Shown here: in pieces, positions 35,776 through 47,039 of the stretch
Layout: every line of letters begins with the position of its first letter
Numbering within the stretch: the stretch's first letter is position 1
Translations under genes and position numbers: made by a program
Notes under the pieces: generated by a model
Seen by the model: the letters and a program-made list of their open reading frames with translations, nothing else
Databases searched by the model: none
Told to the model about the DNA's origin: nothing
NCBI GenBank assembly: GCA_036925085.1
Contig: JAUPFP010000006.1
Coordinates: 1,267,131-1,331,130 of the forward strand
Reading direction: 5' to 3'
Source: Brachycybe producta
Taxonomy: Eukaryota > Arthropoda > Diplopoda > Playtdesmida > Andrognathidae
Length of the DNA stretch: 64,000 nt

Positions 35776-36700
35776 CCCCCCCCCCCTCTCCCTCTCTTTT
35801 CTACTTTTTATGAATAAGTCAGATAATATATTTTTGTTTGATAATGACGACTGAACACGATTTTTTTAAATCATTTCTTCCAGAAAAACCCAATTTTTAT
35901 TTTATATATATTATTATATTGTGTGTGTCTTTTTCTTCTCTTGTGTTTTGTTGGTTTCTTCTGTTCTTTTTTTTTTTCTGCAATTTTGCCCTTGATTTTT
36001 CACGCTTTGTTACGTTTTTTCATTTTCTAGTTTTCAATTCCCCTTATTATCTTTTTTTTTTATTCCGTGCTACAAGGCACACATTTTTATATGAGTTTAT
36101 AGACATGGAAGTTATATTACATATTATACACATTAATACTGTATTTGTACAGAAGAAAAAAAAATAGGCATATGGTGAACATTTTTTTTTAACTTCAATT
36201 TGCAGAAAGAGAGAGAAAGTTTTTTTTTTCTTTTGATGATGAGACACGTTTTACATAAGATACACATGCATTTACATACACGCACACATTTACATATGAA
36301 CACATAATGACATACAGATTTACACACACACACATACACGGGAATGCCTCAGAAACTTAGTTGGCACCAATTTGCATAATGAAATTCAACTATGTTCTTC
36401 TCTCTGTGGATATAAAAACTTGAGAAATTTTTTCCCCATCTCTCTCTCTCTCTCTCATTCTCTCTCTCTCTTCCTTTTCATCATTTTGTGTCTATGTATA
36501 TCTATCTCTCACTCTTTCTCTCTTATTATCTTGTTTGAACCGTTTTTTGCTTCTGATTTTGACAACTTGGACAGTTTTTTTCTTCTCTTTCTCTTTTTTT
36601 CTAGTTTTCTAATCGTTGCACATCGATTAACTGAAGGATGACAAATTTACTGAAATACATAAGTTTGTTGAAATAACTTTTTTTTAAATATGGTTATGAT
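35583..36700. other. (CT)n-rich spacer
   Basis: (CT)n at 35691-35772 followed by a 14-base C run; further CT runs at 36441-36472. Open frames are Ser-Leu repeats from (CT)n. No gene seen. Confidence 0.6.
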
Positions 36701-36702
36701 TA

Positions 36703-37015
36703 GGGTTCGGATTTTGATGCAATATCAACCGGAATGTTTCTCAATATGTGGCCCAAGTGCCAATTGTGAAGTCATCATCATCATCATCATCATTATTACA
36801 ACCACGATTATGCTTTTTTTTAATCAGAAAAGGATGGTTAGAGAGGCTAGATGTCCTGTTATCAGTTGTCAACTAGACTTCTAGCCTCTAATTATTTTTT
36901 GTTAATTAGAAAGAACAATTTTTTTGTTATCTAAACGAGATTGTCACTTCACAATTGGCACTTGGGCTACACATTGAGAAACTATCTGGTTGATAATGCA
37001 TCAAAATCCGAACCC
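36703..37015. mobile_element. Family B mariner-type MITE
   Basis: TA (36701-36702), GGGTTCGGATTTTGATGCAA ... TGCATCAAAATCCGAACCC, TA (37016-37017). Well-preserved ends, similar to the 6651 copy. Confidence 0.85.
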
Positions 37016-37017
37016 TA

Positions 37018-37359
37018 GTTATGATACATATAATACAGGGTGGTTCCATATATGATAATCTGATTTGATGTGCCTTTAATTTTGAAAATAATTTTTTTTT
37101 AAAAAAAAACTAATGGGAATTTTTTTTAAAAACATTTTTATTTAGTTCTTATATTTTTTAATGTCAATATTTAAAAATAATATCGGGGCCAAGTGGCCTC
37201 CTAATCCTCCTCTGGTCGCTGTGCAAAGTTCGGCTTGTTTTATTGCATTTTCCATCACTGTCCTCACTCTTGTCTTAAACCCACATTACTCTGAGGCTAA
37301 CTCTTTTTGTATTTAATTCTCTCTAGTAAAACACATGAAAGTTCACTCTTTTTATAAAA
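37018..37359. other. Spacer with solo mariner-like end
   Basis: TACAGGGTGGTTCCATATAT at 37033 resembles a mariner terminus but no partner end is found. Otherwise plain. Confidence 0.3.
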
Positions 37360-37424
37360 CGTTTAGGTAAAGTGGCCATGTTTGTTTGTCACGTGACAGA
37401 CGATTTACATTGAGTGTAGTGATG

Positions 37425-38605
37425 GGCAATTTCATGAAATTTATTTTTGTTAAAATATTTCATGAAATTTATTTTGTTGAAATATTTTCCATGAAATTTA
37501 TTTTGTTGAAATATTTTCCATGAAATTTATTTTGTTGAAATATTTTCCATGAAATTTATTTTTGTTGAAATATTTTTCATGAAATTGAAATTGATTTTTT
37601 GTTGAAATACTTTTCATGAAATTTATTTTTGTTGAAATATTTTTTATGAAATTTATTTTTGTTGAAATATTTTCATGAAATTTATTTTTGTTGAAATATT
37701 TTTCATGAAATTTATTTTTGTTGAAATATTTTTCATAAAATTTATTTTTGTTGAAATATTTTTTATGAAATTTATTTTTGTTGAAATATTTTCATGAAAT
37801 TTATTCTTGTTGAAATATTTTTCATAAAATTTATTTTTGTTGAAATATTTTTTATGAAATTTATTTTTGTTGAAATATTTTCATGAAATTTATTTTTGTT
37901 GAAATATTTTCATGAAATTTATTTTTGTTGAAATATTTTTCATGAAATTTATTTTTGTTGAAATATTTTTCATGAAATTTATTTTTGTTGAAATATTTTT
38001 CATGAAATTTATTTTTGTTGAAATATTTTTCATGAAATTTATTTTTGTTGAAATATTTTTCGTGAAATTTATTTTTGTTGAAATATTTTTCATGAAATTT
38101 ATTTTTGTTGAAATATTTTTCATGAAATTTATTTTTGTTGAAATATTTTTCATGAAATTTATTTTTGTTGAAATATTTTTCATGAAATTTATTTTTGTTG
38201 AAATATTTTTTATGAAATTTATTTTTGTTGAAATATTTTTCATGAAATTTATTTTTGTTGAAATATTTTTCATGAAATTTATTTTTGTTGAAATATTTTT
38301 CATGAAATTTATTTTTGTTGAAATATTTTTCATAAAATTTATTTTTGTTGAAATATTTTTTATGAAATTTATTTTTGTTGAAATATTTTTCATGAAATTT
38401 ATTTTTGTTGAAATATTTTTCATGAAATTTATTTTTGTTGAAATATTTTTCATGAAATTTATTTTTGTTGAAATATTTTTCATAAAATTTATTTTTGTTG
38501 AAATATTTTTCATGAAATTTATTTTTGTTGAAATATTTTTCATGAAATTTATTTTTGTTGAAATATTTTTCATGAAATTTATTTTGTTGAAATATTTCAT
38601 GAAAT
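37425..38605. repeat. 30-bp satellite array (about 40 units)
   Basis: The unit is ATTTTTGTTGAAATATTTTT plus CATGAAATTT. From about 37890 to 38580 the period is exactly 30 bp with few substitutions (CATGAA, TATGAA, CATAAA, CGTGAA variants); from 37425 to 37890 unit length drifts between about 28 and 37 bp. Each unit holds two short palindromes (AAATATTT and TTTCATGAAA). As 30 is a multiple of three and the unit has no stop in one frame of each strand, it makes artificial reading frames of 236-239 residues on both strands (a repeating 10-residue peptide). Confidence 0.95.
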
Positions 38606-38708
38606 TTATGAAAATTTGTGAAATATATTGAAAAGTTGGAAAATTATTTGAAATCCATGAAATAAAAGAAGATAATTATTGCATCATTTTATATAAACTT
38701 TATATACT

Positions 38709-38800
38709 AACTAGTGGGGTAACCCATCATAAATGACGGGAGCAAAATTCACATTCAATTGTGCGCATGTGCGTCGTTTTTTCCTTTTTTTACTCCTTTC
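38709..38800 (+). repeat. Shared 90-bp module, copy 2
   Basis: CTAGTGGGGTAACCCATCAT, AAATGACGGGAGCAAAATTC and GTGCGCATGTGCGTCGTTTT, matching 27982-28072. Both copies are followed by TTCCTTTTTTTACTC and pyrimidine-rich DNA. Confidence 0.65.
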
Positions 38801-39115
38801 ATTTCAATTTCAGTCACTCCCTTTCACTTTTCTCTTTCTCCCCTTCTTGAAGAAAATGAAATGGTAAAATTAAACATGTTTCAAATACTCTTATGAACCC
38901 CAATTACCAATCACCATTTTTTTTCGTTTATGGTTTCAGTATTTGGAAACAGGTTTTTTAAATAAATTTCACATTTTTTTTGGAAATATTTCAAACTCAT
39001 GTCATATGAAATATTTCAATGGCACATCACTACATGAGAGTTTGTGCAAAAATGTTTTTTTTGTGTGGCTACACAATGGCTGTCAAGTGACAAACATGGC
39101 TGCTTTACCTAACCT

Positions 39116-40038
39116 ATATATTATATGAACCTTGGTTTTAACCAAATAAATTGGTGTGTATTTTTCGAAGAAAAATACACAGAGAAAAATGGATTCTGAG
39201 AAAAAGAAGAAGAAAACACATAATAAAATGACACTAGTGAAGAGTTTTCATTTTTCTGTATTTTTAAAATCCTTTTTCAAGCTTCAGCGCTCAAGCAGCA
39301 CCAAAGTTTTTCTCTTTTTTTCATTATAGAGACTTAGCAGAAAGAAAAAGAAAAACTGCACACACACATACATGACATGACACACACACTTGTCACACAC
39401 AAACACATTGAGCTGCCTAGAATGAGTGACATAAAATAAAAATCTAACCTTTTTCACTTAGAACTCAAGGGAACACAAAACATTTAAACACAAGGCAAAG
39501 GAAGAAGAAAAAACACACACATTACCTATTCTGACACACAACAATTTCTAATTTGAAACTTCTAACTTTTGTTATTATTAAGCCTGAGGTCACGCCTCTA
39601 AAACAAATTGTAGTACAATGTTGCACAACCTTTTTTTTCCCGGTGTGCATTGGTGTAATAGCATTATAGTAGACAGTATTCCTTATCTTCAATTTTACGT
39701 TAACCTTCTAATGGTTGCAAAAAGCTGCTCTGCTCTACAAACTAAAACCACACTCAACACAAATATAACGTTCTGCAAATGATGTTGTGCAACATTGTGT
39801 TGCACTGCATTATACAACTGTTTATTGAGTAGTGTGATTCTACTTGAATAGTAAGAAAGCGTTTTCTAGAATCAGAATAAACTGTCAAAAGAAAAGACAC
39901 AAAGATAACTTGTTTCGAGTGGTGTTGTACAACATTGTGTAACAACACTGTGTTGGACTACATTGTACAACAGTGTATTGAGTAGTGTGGCCCTGCCAAT
40001 ATAATGAACAGAATGAGTATGGCCAAAAATAGAATAAC
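39116..40038. repeat. Spacer with a duplicated ATTGTG block
   Basis: GTTGTGCAACATTGTGTTGC through TTATTGAGTAGTGTG (about 39783-39835) is repeated at about 39923-39990 (GTTGTACAACATTGTGT... TATTGAGTAGTGTG). Each contains the palindromes TTGTGCAACA or TTGTACAACA. A related TAGTACAATGTTGCACAACC is at 39611. Probably fragments of one fold-back repeat; the rest is CA-rich low-complexity DNA. Confidence 0.45.
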
Positions 40039-40040
40039 TA

Positions 40041-40834
40041 GGGTTCGGATTTTTATGCAAAATATCAAGCAAATGTTTTTCAATCTCTGTGGCCCAAAAG
40101 CCGATTGTGAAGTAACAATCCCCCCCCCCCTTAGTTCAACCAACAATAACAATTTTTTTAATCAAAAACACTGGTTAGAGGCTATGGTTCCTCATGAAAT
40201 TTAATCTTCGAAAATTCATTGCAATTTTTGAATTTCTGAATGTTTCTGCCTGGTCCTCGGAAGTCTGTTGGGCCCTCCTGAGTTCATTTCAGTGCTTTTC
40301 AGGGCATCTGGAAGACTTTCCTCTTATTAAAATATTCATGATCTTGGAATATTTATAAAACTTCGAAAATTCATTGCAAGTGAATCAAACGAGCGGGAAT
40401 GGAACTGTTGGAATCGATGCATTCGCAGAGAAGTTGCAGTTCTAGTGTGCACTGCACGCTTCAAGCGTTACGCCGTTCAGATTGGCTATGGTTCCTCATG
40501 AAATTTTAACTTCAAAAATTCATTGCAATTTGCAAATTGCATTTTTTTGAATTTATAGGTTTTTCTGTTCCTCTTAAGACTGTTGGGCTCTCCTGACTTT
40601 TATTTCAGTGCTTTTCAGGGTATCTAGAAGACTTTCATTTCATTGCCATTTTTTATGGTTTTAGTTGACAAGTGATAGTAACCAGACATCTAACCTCTAA
40701 CCAGCCTTTTTGACTAGAAAAAAAAGCATTATTGCAGTTCTAATGATGATGATTATTTCACCACAATATTGGCACTTGAGAAACACAAATTGAGAAACAC
40801 TTACTTGATATTATTGCATACAAATCCTGAGCTC
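40041..40834. mobile_element. Family B mariner-type MITE with a 470-bp insertion
   Basis: TA-GGGTTCGGATTTTTATGCAA at the left; right end TTGCATACAAATCCTGAGCTC-TA (40835-40836). The two halves (to 40182, from 40661) match other family B copies, with an unrelated insert between. Confidence 0.75.
40190..40660. mobile_element. Insert with internally duplicated unit
   Basis: TATGGTT occurs at 40183-40189 (left junction), 40487-40493 (middle) and 40654-40660 (right junction). The block CCTCATGAAATTT ... TTCATTGCAATTT ... CAGTGCTTTTCAGGG..ATCT.GAAGACTTTC occurs twice (about 40190-40320 and 40494-40640). The outer TATGGTT pair looks like a 7-bp target duplication, the middle one like a second insertion or tandem duplication of the element. 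Confidence 0.5.
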
Positions 40835-40836
40835 TA

Positions 40837-41160
40837 ATAATAACTAACTGACAAGACAGACAGACAGACATACATATAGAACGAATGTCAGCAAGTACAT
40901 TATCTAGTCATTAAAGATATAATGAATAAAGTCAGAGTCACTCTTTAAGCTCTTATTTGTTAGAAAAAAAAGCAATAATAAGAGAGACAGATAGATCTAT
41001 AAGCTATATGTATGTATTGTATGGTACATTACTAGATTTGTATGGATACTTCCGGTTTAGTAGCACCCTCTTTTCAATCCATCTTGAACATTTTTGTGCC
41101 TCTTTTGATCTCGTCAAGTTTCTATTGATAGCCTCTTTCCTACCTCTCCCTCTCTCCATA
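40837..41160. other. Spacer
   Basis: (GACA)n at 40851-40867; no gene seen. Confidence 0.4.
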
Positions 41161-41162
41161 TA

Positions 41163-41541
41163 CAGGGTGGACCATAAGTCACTGTACCCCTAGATATTAT
41201 CATTTTATGTAACTTATAATTACTTCTAATGGCTTGGAATACCACCTGGTGACAAATAAAAGAGTGTTTTGCCAACAGTTTTTATGAGTGACAATGACAA
41301 AAAAGTAATAAGACGGACTTAAGATGGCAGATGTGAGTATTATGGAAGTGCGATTAGTTGAGAGTGTTTGGGCCGCACACTGAGCAGCAGACATAACACG
41401 AACGATGTGACGTCAAATGTCACAAAGGACCTGAAGACGTATATCCAACTCTGCAGGGACAACGATATGGAGCTCACACAGACCCTTATTTGATTCCTAG
41501 GTAAGTAAGAGAGGGGGTACAGTGACTTATGGCCCACTCTG
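41163..41541 (+). mobile_element. Miniature mariner element with transposase remnants
   Basis: Ends CAGGGTGGACCATAAGTCAC and GTGACTTATGGCCCACTCTG, flanked by TA on both sides (41161-41162, 41542-41543). CAGGGTG..CCATAAGT ends are typical of Tc1/mariner elements. The plus strand encodes MADVSIMEVRLVESVWAAH (from about 41322) and, after stops, TKDLKTYIQLCRDNDMELTQ, which resembles the start and the last 20 residues of mariner transposases. The catalytic core is missing: an internal deletion derivative. Confidence 0.7.
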
Positions 41542-41543
41542 TA

Positions 41544-42530
41544 TATGTATTAGGCCTCTCTATACCATATTGATTGGGTTTTGATTTCATTCATATCTTT
41601 CTATTGTTAAGAAACTTCATCTGTGTATTGTGTTTTTGTGTGTTTGATATGAAGAGAAATAGGAGGAGGAGGAGGAGGATTATTGACGTCAATATCTCTC
41701 TTTCTTTTGACATTTGGATGGATATTACACACTCACACTCACTCTCTCTTTGATATCATATATTTGAGTGGCTTACAAGCCAACGGGATTAAGTGACATT
41801 TTTTTTTCTCTATACTTATAATAAAAATGAAGATAATTTTACCACCATTTTGTCAATGAAATCATAAAGAATTTGGTGAACAAGAAGTGAAATAAATGAA
41901 AACACGTTACTCTTATTGCTGTTTTTATTTTTAGTGTTGTTTCAAAAACGTACAACTATTGATGTCTATGGAAGTTTCTTAATTTTGAACTGAATTTGAC
42001 TCAGAGAGACATTATTTTTGTCACTTATTCCTCTTGGCCCATTATAATTAGGAGAAGAAAGAGGGGGCTGGATGGGTAGGAGGCTTATATCTATTATTAT
42101 TAAGTATCCTATTTTTGTATCCAGGAAATGGTGTCCATGTTATTATATAAGGATGAATGAAATGGATGAGATAGGAGAGGGGATCATTGATGATAACATG
42201 TGTGTGTATTGTAAGAAAGTTTACTTGCATTTTTCAAGGAAATGTTGTTGTAGGAAATAGATTTTCATTCGTTTCCTATTTTAAGCAAAAAGGATTTGCG
42301 AGATTTTCTGTCTTAAATCATTTTTTTCTTTCGTATTTTATGAATGGAGATGTATTTTTACGAAGAAATCCATACAACATATTAGAAATACTGAGTGGGC
42401 CACAAAAAAAGTAGCCCTAGACAGAAACATGGAGATTTTTGTTAGGACAGATTCATATTATTGGTCTTTTTTTCTTCTCCTAGAGTTATAAAGACAATGG
42501 ACCTCTCTTCCTGAGGAAGAAGTGGTGAAT
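41544..42530. other. Spacer
   Basis: (GGA)n at 41661-41679; otherwise AT-rich. No gene supported. Confidence 0.45.
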
Positions 42531-42534
42531 GGGG

Positions 42535-42690
42535 ATAATTTTGTTTTGTGGGATTGACATTTTTGTATATTCATTTTTTTTATATAATATTTTTATATGT
42601 TTATATTTTTTATGTTTAATGCTGCATGTGGACTTTTATGTCCCTCTGCCATAGGCCTATTTGGCTGCTAGCTGAGTAATTGTAATGGAG
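42535..42690 (+). mobile_element. Retroposon 3'-end fragment (GGCCTA family)
   Basis: GGGGATAATTTTGTTTTGTG, GGACTTTTATGTCCCTCTGC, ATAGGCCTATTTGGCTGCTA and TAATTGTAAT tail; best match is the inverted copy at 9318-9530. Confidence 0.55.
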
Positions 42691-42694
42691 CATG

Positions 42695-43752
42695 TGGATA
42701 ATGTATAATTACTGTATTATTAGTAATTATTACAGTGTCATAAAGCAAGTTTTTCATTGAAGTTTTAATTCTAAAATTGGTTATGAATGTTTATATAACG
42801 AGTTTTCAAGTTGTAAATGTGAAACTTTCATCAAAAAAAAAATAATGAATCTTGTTTGCAGTGATTGCCTACCTTTAGGGGTTTTTTTCACATTTTTTTT
42901 TTTTGATTGATTTGGTGATGAATTCAGTTTTTTTTTTAAAAAAAGGAAAGGCGATTAGAAAATGTTAAAGAAAACGTTTAAACTGACCATTGGTCAGTAA
43001 TTGTTTTTCTATTTTACGGTTTTATGTTTTAATAATAAAAAAAAAACATTCATTTCGATAGAATCGAATTTTTACATGCGATCTGAAAAGGGAGTTTTTT
43101 CATTCATATAATTCGGTTCCAGTTGTTGTTGTTGCGATCCATTAAAAAAAATTTCCTCCAAAATTCGATTTAGCAAATTTAGCACTTTAGAAAGAAGTGT
43201 TAGGAATGCAGAGAAAATGAAATTCGGCTGTTGTTTGTGTAGATTTTTATTTATTTCTGTTGACGGGGAAGGAGAGATGGAGGAGGAGGGTTCAAAACCT
43301 TTAAGGTTATCTCTCTTGGGTCCGTTCCCATCAGTACTACATGTACAAATAGAGAAGTGGTCCTCCTTTCTCCCTCTCTCTCTCTTCTCTCTCTTTCTCT
43401 TCTCTCTTTCTCTCTCTTTCTCTTTCTTAACTCTTAACTTTGGTTCCCTTGACAATTTCCTTTCTCTTCTTCTATTGGTAAAGTGAGTGATGTGGTTTGG
43501 ACATGGCTTTCACACAACTGTCCAGTGTCCTCTCTCTTTCTCTCTCTCTCTTTCACTTGTTTCTTTCAGAGAGAACTTTTCACAAGTTCTCTCACTTTTT
43601 TTTCAACACGTTATTTTTACACTCGATTTAATTTAAAAGTTTATTTCATTTGAAACTTCAGATTCCATTCACTTAGAATCGAGATGTTTCCTTCTCTTTT
43701 TTTCTCTTTCTTTCTTTCTTTCTGTTTCACTCTGTTTTACTCTCACTTTCTT

Positions 43753-43795
<43 letters not shown>

Positions 43796-44453
43796 CACTC
43801 TGTTTCATCAATTTCTTTTGTTTCTCTCTCTCTCTCTCTCTCTCTGGTGTTTTACTCTTTGTTTCTCTATCTCTCTGTGTTTCATTTTCTCTTTTCCTCT
43901 CTCTCCCTATTTTTCTCCTCTCTTTCTTTTCTCAAAGACTCTGTTTCACTCTCTTTCTGTTTTTCACTTTCTCTTTTCCTTTCTCTTTCTCTTTCTGTTT
44001 CACTCTTGTGTTTCATTTTCTCTGTTCCTCTCTTTTTCTCTCTTTCTGTTTCACTCTCTGTTTCTCACTATCTGTTTCACTTTTCTCTCTCCCTCTTTTT
44101 TTTCTACTTTAAGGTGTGTGTTTTTTTTTTCATGCTTCTTCTGACTTGAGTTTGTTCACCGTTTTATCAAAAATTAATTATCTCTTCCATTGAGTCAGTT
44201 TCTAATGGGAATGTTTTTATCACTCACTTAATTCCCTTAATTTATTCTCTCATTAAAAACCCCTCCTCCTCTCTCTTTCTCCTTCTCTCTCTCTCTCTCT
44301 CTCTCTCTGTTTCTCTATATTTCTTACTATCGGTTTCTTTTTTTTTTCCTTCTTTTTCAACTTGTTAGTTTTTGTGCCATCTTCTTTAATAGCTATTAAT
44401 TTACTTGGTGTTTGTCTATCTGCTTATGAAAGTGTATTTCTTTTATACATACA

Positions 44454-44495
<42 letters not shown>

Positions 44496-44540
44496 TACAT
44501 TGTGAGATTCAACCTTCTTTACGTTATATATACAGTATAT
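42695..44540. other. Polypyrimidine-rich region
   Basis: From 43370 to 44330 the plus strand is overwhelmingly C and T (CTTTCTCTCT, TTTCACTCTGTTTC motifs), with a loosely repeating CTCTGTTTCACT unit. (TA)n follows at 44456-44488. Apparent Ser/Leu/Phe open frames are products of this bias. Confidence 0.6.
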
Positions 44541-44680
44541 ATATCGCTTCCATTTGGTGTAATTGTCCATTACACGAAATGTATGTCATTTCGCGAAATG
44601 TACATATGCTGGCCTGATGCATAACGCGAAATGGACATACATTTCGTGTAATGGACAATTACGCCAAATGGATGCGATAT
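44541..44680. mobile_element. Family C fold-back MITE, best-preserved copy
   Basis: ATATCGCTTCCATTTGGTGT ... CGCCAAATGGATGCGATAT: nearly perfect inverted ends of about 45 bp, with inner CATTTCGCGAAATG. Flanking ACAGTATA occurs on both sides (44532, 44681), possibly a target duplication, although TA-rich context makes this uncertain. Confidence 0.8.
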
Positions 44681-46284
44681 ACAGTATACTGTATATTCTG
44701 ATATTATGAGAAAGAAGTATTACTTTGAGCTTAAGTGAGATTTCTTGATTTCATTCTTAACCAACTCAGGTCTGTTGCTTACTTTTTTTTTTACTGAAAT
44801 TGTATTTGTGTGTTTGTGTTACATATTGGACTGATTTAAATTATTGATTTTTTTTCTGTAATGAAAACAAAAAGAAAAATAGATTTTAAAATCATTTTAT
44901 TTAAAAAAAGTAGCTTACTTACAGTGGAAACTGTTTAAAACAAAAAATATGGAAAGGACCAGAATATTTTTCGTGTTAAACGATTTTTGTGTTAAAAGAA
45001 AGTATTTTTATGCTATTTTAAAGTGAAATTGCTTTTATATATTTAATCTGTACGTTTTATTTATTTATTTTTAACTATGGTTTTTTATTCAAATCGTTTT
45101 TTTAAAAAAATAATTCGATTTAAATAAATTAATAATTGGCTATTTATTTAACAATTGATTTATTGTTTTAGATATTTGCTTTTTTAAGCAATTTTACTTA
45201 ACCTCTCTCTCTCTCTCTCTCTCTCTCGCTTCCTATCTCTTTCTCTCTCTCTCTGTCTCTCCCTCTCTTTCTCTCTCTGTCTCTCTTTCTCTCTCTTTCT
45301 CTCTCGACATACACACAGACAGTAATAATGTTAGTTAGAAACGTGATCTTGTTTCCGACTTTATTCTAAATTAGTTGATTTTTCTTCCGTTTACACCCAG
45401 TGGCAATTTTAATATTTCACCGTCTTAAATGCAATCATCATTCGGATTTGTTCACCGTTTTAACGAAATGATTTTTAATGAAACATAACACGGGGGGGGG
45501 GGGCTTATTTTTCATTTTTCACTCTCGCTTCCTATCTCTCTTTCTCTCATAAGGGTTAAAGGCCCTCCTGCCGTTAGGCTATAGGCCTATTATACATCAA
45601 CTACCTACTCTCATATTATATAGGATACACAATGTCACAGGTTATATGTTGAATATCTGTTCTCAGGTTATATAGGGTGCACAATGTCACATGTTAATAA
45701 AATCGTCTAGTTAATTGTCGTCGTTCGGGTACTCGAATACCGCTGCCACGGCAAACCGCCGTAACTCGGAGCTTAACCGGCTGTCCTCCATAACTTCCTC
45801 TGCCTCCAATGGCCACCTATGTCCACTTTCTCTTCCCATCTCTCTCTCTCTCCCTCCCTATCACTTTCTCTCTCTCTCTCTCTCTCTTTCCCTATCTTGA
45901 TGTACGGGTTCTTTACTAACGAATACAATATTTTGTTGTTGTTAAATTTCACAATTTGCATAAAACTGCATTTTAATGATCCTCACATTGTTGGGTTTCA
46001 AATTTCATCAAATTACTTCTAAACTTATGACAGATTTCTTGATTATTTTTTTTTCGTTATCTTTCTTTGCAAGTTAGTAATTCAATCTAACAAGATTGAT
46101 TCTTGGAGGATTTATTAAATTATGGAACAATAAATTGATAATTCTGAGGGTTTTTTTTTTCGGAACAGAAAAGTGAAAACGACAAAAACCAATTTGTGAA
46201 CAAAAAAAAAGTTACATTGGTTGCATCTTAAAAGATACCAAAAAGACGATTTAGCACTTTGAACCCTCAAAACAAGGTTCGAAT
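44681..46284. other. Spacer with CT and G tracts
   Basis: CT-rich block 45204-45305, a 10-base G run at 45493, a second CT run at 45840-45890. The GC-richer piece 45715-45830 (GTACTCGAATACCGCTGCCA ...) encodes a 61-residue frame without recognisable domain. No gene supported. Confidence 0.45.
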
Positions 46285-46480
46285 ATAGAGAAACCTAATG
46301 TCTTTTAAAGTGTAGACGTCCCTCGCTTTTAAAGTGTAGACGTCCCTCGAACTCCTTAAGTGATGGAGCTACCCTTCTAGTTTCTAAAACACCTTCAATT
46401 GCTCCTAAAAGACAGAAAATGATTAGAGTATTAGAGGCGGCCCTGTTTACACTATTAAACCACCTGAAGTACCATTGATA
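46285..46480. repeat. Half copy of family D with a 27-bp duplication
   Basis: CTTTTAAAGTGTAGACGTCC appears twice in tandem (46303-46350), followed by GGAGCTACCCTTCTAGTTTC, CTAAAAGACAGAAAATGATT and TTTACACTATTAAACCACC. Confidence 0.6.
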
Positions 46481-47039
46481 ATTGTTTTTCTATCTCCTTA
46501 TTTAGAAGCTTCAAGTACTAAGTTTTTGTTTTATTGAATTTGAGGCTTTTAAGATGATTATTTCATTCGTTGAGCTTTTTTTTTTTAGCTATTTCTAGCA
46601 ACAAACAAAAAAAAGTTGCAACCGATTTAATAGTGGATGGTGTTTACACTCGTAAGTCTTTGTGGCGTGTTTGTGTTCAGGTTAAACTGAGGAGAAGAGA
46701 AAAAACAATGAGGGAAGAAGAAAAAAACGGACCACCCACAAACACATAGAAGAAGAAGAAAACAAAGAACAATAATAAATTTGCACCCAGTTGAGTTGAG
46801 CTTCTGACGCATAATAAATACACTTTTCACATTTAATTGCAACACTTTAGGTGCCAATTTGTAAGCTGAGACACGAATGAATGGCGTCGGCGGTGGCCAT
46901 TGCCATTTTCCCTAGCTTTTTCTACCTCGATGGGTTTTTTTTTTTCCTTCTCTTCATTTCATTTCATTCAAATATTTCATCTTTCCTTCATATATTTATT
47001 ATTATTATTATTTTTAAACACAATTGCATAATATTTGGG
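46481..47039. other. Spacer
   Basis: Purine-rich AGAAGAAGAA near 46747; (TTA)n at 46998. No gene supported. Confidence 0.4.

Larger units (their letters stand above)
37360..39115. mobile_element. 1.75-kb inverted-repeat element carrying a satellite
   Basis: AGGTAAAGTGGCCATGTTTG (about 37366) and TGTCACGTGACAG are mirrored at 39075-39112 (CTGTCAAGTGACAAACATGG, CTTTACCT). Inside these, TGTAGTGATGGGC (37416) is mirrored by GCACATCACTACA (39022). The interior consists of the 30-bp satellite (37425-38605), the shared module (38709-38800) and AT-rich DNA. No transposase. The inner terminal style (GTAGTGATGGGC) resembles hAT elements, but the target duplication is unclear. Confidence 0.55.

Noticed and set aside
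35616-35854. Ser-Leu repeat proteins
   Set aside because: Direct translation of a (CT)n microsatellite; the same applies to frames at 28003, 36372, 43752 and 45715.
37425-38605. CRISPR-like array
   Set aside because: The 30-bp units are contiguous with no spacers and the context is a eukaryotic transposon.
37890-38631. Two overlapping 236-239 residue open frames on opposite strands
   Set aside because: They are produced by the 30-bp satellite, which has no stop in either strand; no start context, domain or codon bias.
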